Part shown: positions 32,466 through 40,846 of the stretch, in pieces | Position numbering within the stretch: position 1 is the stretch's first letter | How the letters are laid out: each line of letters starts with the position of its first letter | DNA from: Solirubrobacterales bacterium 70-9 | GTDB taxonomy: Bacteria; Pseudomonadota; Alphaproteobacteria; Acetobacterales; Acetobacteraceae | Assembly (NCBI GenBank): GCA_903970625.1 | Contig: CAJCJG010000246.1 | Coordinates: 1-45,793, forward strand | Direction of reading: 5' to 3' | DNA length: 45,793 nucleotides | Translations under genes and position numbers: made by a program | The notes under the pieces: generated by a model | What the model saw: the letters and a program-made list of their open reading frames with translations, nothing else | What the model was told of the DNA's origin: nothing | Database searches by the model: none

Positions 32466-33172
32466 GCGACCGCTTTCCCAAGATACACGTCGCGCACGCG
32501 CGGGTCCGCGAACACGGTGGCAGCCGAATCCTCCATCAGCACGCGGCCCTGGTGGAAGACGGTGACGGTGCGGGCAATGGCGCGGATGAACTGCATGTCG
32601 TGTTCGACCACGACGATGGCGTGCTGCTGGTTCAGTTCGCGAATCAGGTCGGCGGCGCGATTGGTCTCCTCCGTGCTCATGCCGGCGGTCGGCTCGTCCA
32701 GAATGATAAGGTCGGGTTCGGGGGCGACCACCATCGCCAGTTCCACCAGTTGCCGCTGGCCGTGCGCGAGCAGGCCGACGCGGCGGTTGGCGAGTGCGCC
32801 GATGCCCAAACGTTCCAGCGCCCGCATCGCCCGCCGCTTCGCCTCCGCCTCGCTGCTGTGGCGGCAGAGGCAGACGCCTTCCAGCGCCGTCAGCCCATCG
32901 AACAGCGACGGCACCTGCGTCTTGATGCCGACGCCGAGGCGGGCGATGGCGAACGGGTCCAGCGCGGTGATGTCCTTGCCGCGCCAAAAAATGCGGCCGG
33001 CGGTCGGCTTGTATTGGCCGGTCAGGCACTTGAAGAACGTGCTTTTGCCGGCGCCGTTCGGGCCGATCAGGCAGCGCAACTCGCCCTCGTTGATCGCGAG
33101 CGACACGCCATCGACGGCGACGACTCCGCCGAAGCGCATTTGCAGCCCCTCGGTGGTCAACAACGCCGTCAT
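32462..33172 (-). CDS. Amide/urea-type ABC transporter ATPase (LivG/UrtD-like)
   Basis: 236 residues from ATG 33172. Walker A GPNGAGKST; the signature is LLAHGQRQ, replacing the usual LSGGQ with a HGQ form that is characteristic of UrtD-type ATPases; Walker B LIILDEPTAGMS; H-loop VVEHDM. The signature and the DEPTAGMS-ET stretch separate it from amino-acid LivG and support urea/amide transport. Start and stop both overlap neighbours by 4 nt (TCAT on the plus strand), so translation is coupled. Confidence 0.9.
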   Translation of the reverse strand: MTALLTTEGLQMRFGGVVAVDGVSLAINEGELRCLIGPNGAGKSTFFKCLTGQYKPTAGRIFWRGKDITALDPFAIARLGVGIKTQVPSLFDGLTALEGVCLCRHSSEAEAKRRAMRALERLGIGALANRRVGLLAHGQRQLVELAMVVAPEPDLIILDEPTAGMSTEETNRAADLIRELNQQHAIVVVEHDMQFIRAIARTVTVFHQGRVLMEDSAATVFADPRVRDVYLGKAVA

Positions 33173-34167
33173 GGCTCGCCCCGCCGCATCAGCCGTAGCA
33201 GAATGGTCGTCGCCGTCGGCAACAACCCTTTCGGCACCACCACCACCGCCAGCATGAACAGCACGCCGAGCAGCAGGTTCGGGTCGATGGCGGACAGCGT
33301 GCCGGCATACGTCGTCAAAGCCTGGATCAGCATGCAGCCGATCACCGGCCCCACCAGCGTGCCAATGCCGCCCACCAGCACCCAGATGATGACCTGCCCC
33401 GCATAGGACAGCGAGAACATCGTCGGCGACACGAACACGCAGTTGGCGAACAGGATGCCGGCAAGCCCCGCCATGAAGCCGCCGATGGCGAACAAGCCGA
33501 GTTTGTGCAGCCGCACGTCGTAGCCCAGCAGTTCGGCGCGCAGCTCGTTCTCCTTGATGGCAACGGCGACGCGGCCGAAGCGGGTGCGCAGAATCAGCTT
33601 GGCCACCGCGTAGCAGATGCCGAGCGCCAGCACCGCGACCACGAATACCTGCTCCGGTGCCAATTGATTCGACGGATCGAGCGGAAAATTCAGCGGGGGC
33701 GTGCCGGGGATGCCGTTGAAGCCGCCGAGCGGGGCGGTGCCGATGGTCCATTGATCGCCGGCCGTCGAGTTGGCGAACTTGAACAGGATCAGCGTCGTCG
33801 TCAGCGTGATGACGCCCATGTAAACGTCGCTGATGCGGCCGAAGAACATCAGGTAGCCGAGGGCGGCGGCCACCGCCGTCGGCACCAGCAGCGCGAGCGG
33901 CACCGCCCAGGTCGTGTCGCCGAAATTGATCGCGGCGACGGCGTACGTGTAGCCGCCGATGCCGAAGAACGCGGTCTGGCCAAAGCACAGGATGCCGCCA
34001 AACCCCCAGATCAGGCCGAGGCTCAACGCCAGCAGCCCCATGCTGACGAACACCGTGGCATTGATCAGCGTGAACAGTTCAAGGTACTGCGGCAGCAGCC
34101 ACGCGGCCAGCCCGGCCACGATCAGGGCGGCGACGATTTGCAGCGCGGTGCGCACGTTCACCGTCAC
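33169..34167 (-). CDS. Amide/urea-type ABC transporter permease (LivM/UrtC-like)
   Basis: 332 residues from GTG 34167, which overlaps the upstream stop as GTGA; GTG 34161 is a possible alternative. About ten hydrophobic segments. It has LivM-family landmarks: the GFGGILCFGQTAFFGIGGY stretch after the second membrane segment, and the KENELRAELLGYD cytoplasmic loop that contacts the ATPase. It pairs with the LivH-type permease to form the channel. Confidence 0.9.
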   Translation of the reverse strand: MTVNVRTALQIVAALIVAGLAAWLLPQYLELFTLINATVFVSMGLLALSLGLIWGFGGILCFGQTAFFGIGGYTYAVAAINFGDTTWAVPLALLVPTAVAAALGYLMFFGRISDVYMGVITLTTTLILFKFANSTAGDQWTIGTAPLGGFNGIPGTPPLNFPLDPSNQLAPEQVFVVAVLALGICYAVAKLILRTRFGRVAVAIKENELRAELLGYDVRLHKLGLFAIGGFMAGLAGILFANCVFVSPTMFSLSYAGQVIIWVLVGGIGTLVGPVIGCMLIQALTTYAGTLSAIDPNLLLGVLFMLAVVVVPKGLLPTATTILLRLMRRGEP

Positions 34168-35030
34168 AGCGCGCGCCGCAGGAAACGCCCGGTGATGCCG
34201 CGCGGCAGCAGGCGCAGCAGCACGATGGCAACGACCAGCAACGCCACCTCGCCGAACACCGGCGTCGTCAGGAACGTGAAGATCGTCAGCACGCTGCCGA
34301 GCAGGCCGGAGGCGACCAGCGTGCCGGTCAGCATCGCCGCGCCTCCGGTAATGACGGTGATGAACGCCTTGGCGATATACGCGGTGCCCATCGTCGGCAA
34401 CACACCGGAGACGGGCGCGATCAGCCCGCCCGCGAGGCCGGACAGCGCGGCGCCGGCTGTGAAGGTCAGCGCGTACACACGGTCCGGCGGCACACCCAGC
34501 GCCGCCGCCATTTCCGCATTCTGCATCGTGCCGCGTGCGATCAGGCCGGCCGGGGTGAATTTCAGCACGATCCAGATGGCGAGCGACATCGCGACCGATG
34601 CGGCCACGAGAAACAGGTCGTAGCCGGCGACATGGAAGCGCCCGACCTCGAAACTGCCCAACGGTGCCGAAATGCCGGTGACGGAATTTCCGAACAGCAT
34701 CGTCACGCCACCGATGAACGCAAGCGACAGGCCCCATGTCGCCAGCATCGTGTCGATCATCCGCCCATACAGCCGGCGGATCAGCACCCGTTCGACGACA
34801 GCGCCGATGATCCCGACAGCAATGGGTGGCAGTACAAGGATCGCGATCCACAGATTGACGCCCTGGCCGGACGCCAAAATCGCGGTGTAGCCACCGAGCA
34901 TCAAGAACTCGCCGTGGGCCAGGTTGATGACGCGCATCATACCGAACACCACGGCGAGCCCAAGACTGACGATCACCAGCGTCGCCACGCCGGAGACGAT
35001 TTGCAGCGCGACGACGACGGCGTAATCCAA
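34164..35030 (-). CDS. Amide/urea-type ABC transporter permease (LivH/UrtB-like)
   Basis: 288 residues from TTG 35030, 16 bp after the binding-protein stop. Hydrophobic throughout; the segment MMRVINLAHGEFLMLGGY after the first membrane helix is the LivH/UrtB landmark, and the NAEMAAALGV loop is the ATPase-coupling region. No ATG precedes the first membrane segment, so the rare TTG start seems real. Downstream overlap with the LivM-type gene is GTGA. Confidence 0.88.
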   Translation of the reverse strand: MDYAVVVALQIVSGVATLVIVSLGLAVVFGMMRVINLAHGEFLMLGGYTAILASGQGVNLWIAILVLPPIAVGIIGAVVERVLIRRLYGRMIDTMLATWGLSLAFIGGVTMLFGNSVTGISAPLGSFEVGRFHVAGYDLFLVAASVAMSLAIWIVLKFTPAGLIARGTMQNAEMAAALGVPPDRVYALTFTAGAALSGLAGGLIAPVSGVLPTMGTAYIAKAFITVITGGAAMLTGTLVASGLLGSVLTIFTFLTTPVFGEVALLVVAIVLLRLLPRGITGRFLRRAL

Positions 35031-35046
35031 CGGACGAAGCTGCCGC

Positions 35047-36294
35047 TTAGATTTTCACGTCCACTTCATACTGCTTGGCCTCGTTCGGATGCGCCGCCAG
35101 ATCGCAGACCGATGCGGTGTCGAGCGGCGGCTGCTGCGGGAACGTCTCCAGCACCTTGAAGCCGTGATTGGCGCACTCGGCGACGAACACATCGACGGTG
35201 GTGTGATGCGTCTTCGGGTCGAGCGTGGTCTTGCCGGCCGGCGTGTCCATCGAGATGCCGCTTTCCAGCGCCTTGATCACGGCCATGCGGTCGATGGATT
35301 TCGCGCGCTTGACGCCCTCGGCCCACAGATTGAAGCCGATGTAGGTGCGCATTGCGAGTTCGGCGCCGAGATAGGGGGCTTTCGGCCCCATCTTGGCATG
35401 GAATTTTTCCAAGAACGCCTTGTTCTCCGGCGTGTCGATCTCCTGGAAATAGCTGAATGCGGAGACGATGCCGTCGCCTTCCTCGGGCGTGAGCAGCACG
35501 CTCTCGTTGCCGCCGCCGAACGTGGTGGATGCGATGGGAATGGTCTTCTTCAGCCCCGCAGCCGCCCACTGGCGATAGAACGAGATATGCGCGCCGCCGA
35601 CGAGGGCCGAGATCACCGCATCCGGCTTGGCTGCCTGGATCTTGCTGATGGCCGGACCGAAGTTGGTCACGTCCAGCGGGAAGAAATCCACCGACAGCAC
35701 CTGCCCGCCGCCTTCGCGGACGTATTTGGTGATCCATTTGCTGGTGATCTGGCCGTAATTGTAGTCGGCCGCGACGATATAGACGTTCTTGCCCCAGTGC
35801 TTCTGCACATACGGCACCAGCTTGTTGACGTTCTGCGCGGGGGTGGAGCCGGTGCAGAAGATATTGCGGTCGCAGACGCCGCCTTCGTACTGGGTGTTGT
35901 AGAAATACAGCGTCTTGAACCGATCCAGAATCGGCCGGATCGCCTCACGCGAGGCCGACGTGATGCCGCCATGGACGACCGCCGCCTTGTCCTTGGTCGC
36001 CGCCTGCGTCGCGAACTGCGTGTAGAGCTGGATGTTGGATTGCGGATCGTAGTTGATCAGTTCGATCGGCCGCCCGAGCAGCCCACCGGCGGCGTTCGCC
36101 TCGTCCACCGCGAAGTCGAGGCAGGCGATCATCGGCTGCCCATAGATGTCGAGGCCGCCGGAGGCGTCGTGGATGCCGACCACCTTGATCGGGTCGGCGC
36201 CGAGGGCCGCCTGCCGCATGATCGCGGGTGCAGCCAGGGTCGATCCGGCCGCAAGCAAGGCCGTCTTCAGCGCGTCGCGCCGGCTGATCGTCAT
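35047..36294 (-). CDS. Amide/urea ABC transporter substrate-binding protein (FmdD/UrtA family)
   Basis: 415 residues from ATG 36294, with GGGGGA upstream. The N-terminus SRRDALK followed by an Ala/Leu core is a Tat-type signal, as usual for this group; cleavage is near residue 32. The mature protein has the type-I periplasmic-binding fold with the sequence GLDIYGQPMIACLDFAVDE in an UrtA/FmdD-like arrangement, and a late ISMDTPAGKTTLDPKTHHT segment typical of that branch. It binds short amides or urea. It lies between the formamidase and permease genes. Confidence 0.87.
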   Translation of the reverse strand: MTISRRDALKTALLAAGSTLAAPAIMRQAALGADPIKVVGIHDASGGLDIYGQPMIACLDFAVDEANAAGGLLGRPIELINYDPQSNIQLYTQFATQAATKDKAAVVHGGITSASREAIRPILDRFKTLYFYNTQYEGGVCDRNIFCTGSTPAQNVNKLVPYVQKHWGKNVYIVAADYNYGQITSKWITKYVREGGGQVLSVDFFPLDVTNFGPAISKIQAAKPDAVISALVGGAHISFYRQWAAAGLKKTIPIASTTFGGGNESVLLTPEEGDGIVSAFSYFQEIDTPENKAFLEKFHAKMGPKAPYLGAELAMRTYIGFNLWAEGVKRAKSIDRMAVIKALESGISMDTPAGKTTLDPKTHHTTVDVFVAECANHGFKVLETFPQQPPLDTASVCDLAAHPNEAKQYEVDVKI

Positions 36295-36399
36295 ATCGTG
36301 TAATCCCCCAGGATTGTCGCTGCTCCCAGACTATTGAGGGTTAAACGATCTTGCAACCGGCGACGGCGCGTTTCGCGGGGGGAAAGGGCACGGCCGGTG

Positions 36400-37392
36400 T
36401 CAGACCAGATACTTCTTCAAAATCGACGCCCCCAGCGTGTATTTCGGGTCCACCATGTTGCCCAGCCGCACCCGCCCCGCCTGCGTCAGCAGCAGATAGG
36501 CGTCCAGCTCCTCGAACCCGTAGTCCGCCGCCAGCCAGCGCGTGAGTTCGCGGTAGGCGATGCGCGCCGCGTCCTCCATCGGCCGGGCCGAACCGATGGT
36601 CATAATGAAGGCTTCCGTCTCCAGGCGCGGCCACGCGAGCGGCCAGCCCTTGATCAGATCGACCTGGATTTCCACGATGGCGGGGATTTCCACCGCCACA
36701 CCGCACAATTCGCCGTCCCCCTGCGTGCCGTGGCAGTCGCCGAGATACAGGTAGCCGCCCGTCGTGTTGACCGGCAGATACACCACCGCCCCCGGCGCGA
36801 CGTCCGGAAGGTCCATGTTGCCGCCATGTGCGTCCGGTTGCAGCGAGGAGATCGCCTCGATCTGTGGCGACGTGCCGATGGTGCCGATGAACGGTTCGTA
36901 CGGCAGCGTGATCCTGTCGGAGAATTTGATGCCGCCCTCCGGCGTGACCTGCATTTTCTTCACCCGCTCCGGCAGCGGCTTGTTCAGCATGGCGGTGACG
37001 CCGGTGCCGACCAGTCCGCCGAACTCCGGGATCAGCGCCGTCGTGCCCGCCGGCTGCGGGCCGCGCGGCAGGATCGAACGGATATGCACGGCCAGCGCAT
37101 CCCCCTTCTCCGCCCCCTCGACGAAGATCGGGCCGTTCTGCGGATTGAGATACGGGAAATTCAGTTTCTCGCTCGGCTTGTCCTGCTCGCTTTTGATCGC
37201 GCCGCCGAACGCATCGACCGTCTCGACGGTGACGACCGCGCCGGGTTTGACGGTCAGCACCGGGCTGGCATACGGGCCATAGACGAAATGATAGCTGCCC
37301 TGCTCCACCTCGGTCAGCCGATGCTCGGCCCCCACCTTGCCCCTGGCCACGCCCTTGCGCGCCATGATCGAATTTTCCAGCCACGACATCAT
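36400..37392 (-). CDS. Acetamidase/formamidase
   Basis: 330 residues from the first of two adjacent ATGs at 37392, with GGAGAG upstream. Matches the FmdA/AmdA family: early VKPGAVVTVET, a central GDALAVHI, the GGNMDLPDVAPGAVVYLPV stretch containing the metal-binding Asp, and GDCHGTQGDGELCG with conserved His and acidic residues. It hydrolyses formamide, acetamide or related amides to ammonia and acid in the cytoplasm. As the first gene of the leftward operon, ahead of an FmdD-type binding protein, it parallels the fmd cluster of Methylophilus. Confidence 0.9.
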   Translation of the reverse strand: MMSWLENSIMARKGVARGKVGAEHRLTEVEQGSYHFVYGPYASPVLTVKPGAVVTVETVDAFGGAIKSEQDKPSEKLNFPYLNPQNGPIFVEGAEKGDALAVHIRSILPRGPQPAGTTALIPEFGGLVGTGVTAMLNKPLPERVKKMQVTPEGGIKFSDRITLPYEPFIGTIGTSPQIEAISSLQPDAHGGNMDLPDVAPGAVVYLPVNTTGGYLYLGDCHGTQGDGELCGVAVEIPAIVEIQVDLIKGWPLAWPRLETEAFIMTIGSARPMEDAARIAYRELTRWLAADYGFEELDAYLLLTQAGRVRLGNMVDPKYTLGASILKKYLV

Positions 37393-37540
37393 CGCTCTCC
37401 ACCGCTGCTGCCGGCATCGTGACCCACACGCCCGGCCACGCCAAGCGCGCCGGATTGACTCCGCCCCTTATCGGGACAAAATTGAATGACAAATACCCGC
37501 CAAGATGCGGGACAAAGCCTGGGGAGCGAGACGCGCCGGC
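37393..37540. promoter_or_regulatory. Divergent control region with a 9-bp direct repeat
   Basis: 148 bp between the leftward amide operon and the rightward sugar transporter. CGGGACAAA occurs at 37472-37480 and 37508-37516, 36 bp apart on the same strand, flanking an AT-richer segment (AAATTGAATGACAAATA) that could carry a promoter. The pair may be operator half-sites for one or both operons. Confidence 0.4.
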
Positions 37541-38326
37541 ATGAACGCTGAGCCAGACCAGACGCACGCCGCGTTCCGGCACATCGTCCGCATGGAGGGC
37601 GTGCAAAAATATTTCGGCGCCGTGCATGCGCTGCGGAATATCGACCTCGCCATCGGCCGCAACGAGATCGTCGGCCTGATCGGCGACAACGGCGCCGGCA
37701 AATCGACGCTGATCAAGGTGCTGACCGGCGTGATCCAGCCGAGCAGCGGGCGCATCTATGTGCGCGATCAGGAAATAAATCTCGCGAGCCACTCGGTCGG
37801 CCACGCCCACGCGCTGTCCATCGAGACCGTGTATCAGGACAAGTCGCTCGGCGAAAAGCAGCCGTTGTGGCGCAATTTCTTCGTCGGCCGGCAGATCACC
37901 AACCGCTTCGGCTTCATCAATATCCGCGAGGAAAAGCGGATCGCGCAGGACATCCTGCTCAACACCATCGGCTTTCGCGGCGTCGGCATCGGTGTCGATT
38001 CCAACGTCAAGCAACTGTCCGGCGGCGAACGCCAGGGCATCGCTATCGGCCGCGCGATGCACTTCAATTCCGACCTGATCATTCTGGACGAACCGACCGT
38101 CGCGCTCGCTGTGAAAGAAGTGAGGAAGGTGCTGGACTTCGTGCGCCGTATCAAAGCGTCCGGCCGCGCGTGCATCTACATTGAGCACAACCTCGCGCAC
38201 GTCCACGAGGTCGCCGACCGACTGCTGGTGCTAGATCGCGGCGAGATCGTGGCCGACGTGGCGCCGAAAGACATGACGGTCCCCGAACTGACCGAATTCC
38301 TGATCAACTTGCAGCACAATCGCTAA
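37541..38326 (+). CDS. Sugar-type ABC transporter ATPase, single domain (second system)
   Basis: 261 residues from ATG 37541; an in-frame ATG at 37505 is an alternative but lies inside the repeat-bearing control region. Walker A GDNGAGKST, signature LSGGERQ, Walker B LIILDEP and H-loop EHN are intact. One nucleotide-binding domain, FrcA-like. It closely resembles the ATPase at 7461-8213, including the IETVYQD/IETIYQD Q-loop and identical GLxGDNGAGKSTLIKVL block, so the two are paralogues. It leads an operon with permease and binding protein. Confidence 0.88.
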   Translation: MNAEPDQTHAAFRHIVRMEGVQKYFGAVHALRNIDLAIGRNEIVGLIGDNGAGKSTLIKVLTGVIQPSSGRIYVRDQEINLASHSVGHAHALSIETVYQDKSLGEKQPLWRNFFVGRQITNRFGFINIREEKRIAQDILLNTIGFRGVGIGVDSNVKQLSGGERQGIAIGRAMHFNSDLIILDEPTVALAVKEVRKVLDFVRRIKASGRACIYIEHNLAHVHEVADRLLVLDRGEIVADVAPKDMTVPELTEFLINLQHNR

Positions 38327-38335
38327 GGCCCGCGC

Positions 38336-39388
38336 ATGCCGAACCGTCGCGCCCCGCCGTCTCTGTTCAGCCGTATCGAGGGGCTGCCGATCATCGTCGT
38401 GTTCGTGCTGCTGCTGGGGCTGTTCATGTACACGGCGCCGAACGTGTTCCTGCATCCGCAAATCTACACGACGCTGGCCTCCACCGCGCCGCCGCTGATC
38501 CTGCTGGCGGCGGGGCTGACTTTTGTCATTGGCGCGGGCGAGATCGACCTGTCGTTTCCGGCAGTGATTGCCTTTTCCGGCTACGTTTTCGCCGTGCTGT
38601 TCAAGGATTATCAACTTGGCTGGATCGCGGTGGCGGGCGGTTTGGCGTCCGGCCTTCTGGTCGGCGTCGTCAACGGACTGCTGATCGCCCGCATCGGCAT
38701 CCCGAGTTTCATCGCCACGCTCGGCACGCAATTCTTCTGGTCCGGCATGGCCACCCTATTTTCCGGTGGCAAAAGCTATGCGCTGCGCGGGGCGGACGAG
38801 AGCAGCGTCTGGCAATGGATCGTCGGTACGTTCGGCGACCCCAACTCCATCGCATGGCAAGACCAGATTTCCATTCAGGCCATCTGGACGGGCTTGATCG
38901 TGCTCGGCCTGTGGTTCGTGCTGAATCGCCACGTGTTCGGCGAGCACATCCTGTTCATCGGCGATTCGAAGGACGTGGCGCGCGTCGTCGGCGTCAATGT
39001 CGAGCGGGAGACGATCACGCTGTACACGCTGATGGGCGGCCTCGCGGCCGTCGCCGCGATGATGCTGACCTTGGAGAACAAAAACTATTTCGGCAATCAG
39101 GGCGGCGGCTATCTGCTGACGGCGATTGCGGCCGTGCTGATCGGCGGCACCTCGATCTTCGGCGGCAAGACCACCCTGATCGGTACCGTCTTCGGCTGCT
39201 TCATCATCTGGATGCTGGAAGCGGGGCTCGTCGCCTCCGGCCTGACCGGCGCCTGGGTGCGCACGGTCCAGGGGCTGATCTTCCTGATCGCCATCGTCTT
39301 CTACCTGCTCGTCGAGGAACCGGCCCGGCGAGCATCCTTGTTCCGCCGCTTCGGCGCCAAGGAATCCGGCCGGACGGCCAAAGTCTGA
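38336..39388 (+). CDS. Sugar-type ABC transporter permease (second system)
   Basis: 350 residues from ATG 38336, 9 bp after the ATPase stop. Multi-spanning RbsC-family protein with the LTFVIGAGEIDLSFP segment, the VARVVGVNVER cytoplasmic segment and the IGGTSIFGGKTT segment near the end. It corresponds to the permease at 6439-7455 in family but differs clearly in sequence, so the two transporters probably have different ligands. Confidence 0.88.
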   Translation: MPNRRAPPSLFSRIEGLPIIVVFVLLLGLFMYTAPNVFLHPQIYTTLASTAPPLILLAAGLTFVIGAGEIDLSFPAVIAFSGYVFAVLFKDYQLGWIAVAGGLASGLLVGVVNGLLIARIGIPSFIATLGTQFFWSGMATLFSGGKSYALRGADESSVWQWIVGTFGDPNSIAWQDQISIQAIWTGLIVLGLWFVLNRHVFGEHILFIGDSKDVARVVGVNVERETITLYTLMGGLAAVAAMMLTLENKNYFGNQGGGYLLTAIAAVLIGGTSIFGGKTTLIGTVFGCFIIWMLEAGLVASGLTGAWVRTVQGLIFLIAIVFYLLVEEPARRASLFRRFGAKESGRTAKV

Positions 39389-39412
39389 CTGCCAACCACG
39401 GAGGAAACATCA

Positions 39413-40402
39413 ATGAAATTTTCCAAATTCCTGCTCGCCACGGTCGCGGGCGCGGCCCTGTTCGCGGGTGTCGCGCGGGCGGAGGACGCGCCCGGCAAGG
39501 GCGTGACCATCTACATGCAAATGGGCGGCAACCCCGGCGACGGCCCGGTGCTCGCGCGCCAGACCGGTGCCGCCGCCGCCGCCAAAGCCCTCGGCGTGGA
39601 CAAGCTGAACGAGCAGTTCTCGCAGTGGGCGCCGGAAAAAATGATCGAGCAGTTCAAGGAGGCACTGGCCGCCAAGCCGACCTGCATCGTCATCATGGGC
39701 CATCCCGGTTCGGATGCGTTCCACGATCTGGTGAAACAGGCCACCGACCAGGGCGTCGTCGTCACCGACGGCAATGCGCCGCTGACGCCGTTGCAGAAGG
39801 AATTCTCGACCAAGGGTTTCGGCTACGCGGGCGTCGATCTCTACACCGGCGGAACCCTGACCGCGAACGCGATGATCGCCGCCGGCAAGCTGAAATCCGG
39901 CGACGAAGCCGTCGTATACGGCGTCTTCAGCCAAGCAGAGCGCGGCCAGTCGGAAAAAGGTCTTGCCGACACATTGGAAAAGGCCGGCCTCAAGGTGGAC
40001 CGCCTGGAATTGTCGCCGGAAGCGAACTCAGACCCGTCGCTCGCCGTCCCGGTGCTGACGGCCTACGTGCAGTCGCATCCGGCGCTGAAAGCGATCGGCA
40101 CGCAGCATGGCGGCGTCACGGGGATTCTCGCAGACGTGCTGAAAAAAGCCGGCAAAAAGCCCGGCGAGATCACCGTCGGCGGCATCGACCTCGTGCCAGC
40201 CACCATCGACGGCCTGAAGAGCGGCTACGTCTCCGCCACGCTCGACCAATTGCTGTATCTGCAAGGGTTCGTGCCGGTGATGCAGTGCGTGCTGACGGCG
40301 AAATACAAAATGCCCGGCCTCGCCTTCAACACCGGCGCGGGCGTGGTGACACCGACGACCATCGGCGGGCTGATCCCGCTGATCGACGCGGGCATTCGCT
40401 GA
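39413..40402 (+). CDS. Sugar-type ABC transporter substrate-binding protein (second system)
   Basis: 329 residues from ATG 39413, with GGAGGAAA upstream. Signal peptide 1-23 ends GVARA. The mature protein is a periplasmic-binding-protein type with a GGNPGDGP opening, CIVIMGHPGSD, and a late GGIDLVPATIDGLKSGYVSAT hinge as in ribose/xylose/fructose receptors. Binding-protein last is the reverse of the first system (5442-8213). A perfect hairpin follows at 40409-40436. Confidence 0.88.
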   Translation: MKFSKFLLATVAGAALFAGVARAEDAPGKGVTIYMQMGGNPGDGPVLARQTGAAAAAKALGVDKLNEQFSQWAPEKMIEQFKEALAAKPTCIVIMGHPGSDAFHDLVKQATDQGVVVTDGNAPLTPLQKEFSTKGFGYAGVDLYTGGTLTANAMIAAGKLKSGDEAVVYGVFSQAERGQSEKGLADTLEKAGLKVDRLELSPEANSDPSLAVPVLTAYVQSHPALKAIGTQHGGVTGILADVLKKAGKKPGEITVGGIDLVPATIDGLKSGYVSATLDQLLYLQGFVPVMQCVLTAKYKMPGLAFNTGAGVVTPTTIGGLIPLIDAGIR

Positions 40403-40408
40403 CGAAAT

Positions 40409-40436
40409 CGGCCCCCTTTCGTCGGGAAGGGGGCCG
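40409..40436. terminator. Bidirectional terminator hairpin
   Basis: CGGCCCCCTT (40409-40418) pairs exactly with AAGGGGGCCG (40427-40436) around an 8-nt loop, 6 bp after one stop and 7 bp before the convergent stop at 40444. On the minus strand it is followed by a short T-containing tail. It likely serves both operons. Confidence 0.75.
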
Positions 40437-40443
40437 CTCCCGT

Positions 40444-40707
40444 CTAGCGGCGGCCGAACAGCAGGCCGATGGCGAAGCCGGCGCCGGCCGCAATCAAGAT
40501 CGATGTCAACGGCTGGGCTTCCACGCGGCGGCTCAAATCCTTCGTGGCCGCCGTGGCGCGGTCGGACACGTCGTGGACGGTGCTGCTGACGCGTTGCGAG
40601 GCGTCGCGCACGGCGGCGCTCGCCGTATTGGCCGCGCTGCCGATCTTTTGGGCCGCACGATCGGCAAAATCGTCGGTCTGTTCGCGAATGGTTTGGGCGG
40701 TGGCCAT
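40444..40707 (-). CDS. DUF883/ElaB-YqjD-like small membrane-anchored protein
   Basis: 87 residues from ATG 40707, chosen for the GGAGAAC site; an upstream ATG at 40806 would add 33 unrelated residues. The first 60 residues are Ala/Asp/Arg/Thr-rich amphipathic helix with spaced Ala, followed by one C-terminal membrane segment (LTSILIAAGAGFAIGLLFG) and RR. That layout is the DUF883 (ElaB/YqjD) type, inner-membrane proteins linked in E. coli to ribosome association and stationary phase. Cellular role here unknown. Confidence 0.8.
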   Translation of the reverse strand: MATAQTIREQTDDFADRAAQKIGSAANTASAAVRDASQRVSSTVHDVSDRATAATKDLSRRVEAQPLTSILIAAGAGFAIGLLFGRR

Positions 40708-40846
40708 GATGTTGTTCTCCAGAACGTTTGCGGCGACCGGCTTGCGTGCATCCGCTTGCCGCCAATTCACGCTGCTAGAAGGGGTGGAGGCCGCGAACCG
40801 TTCCATATGGCGGCAAAAATCGTGGGGGCATCACCGCCGGGTGCCC

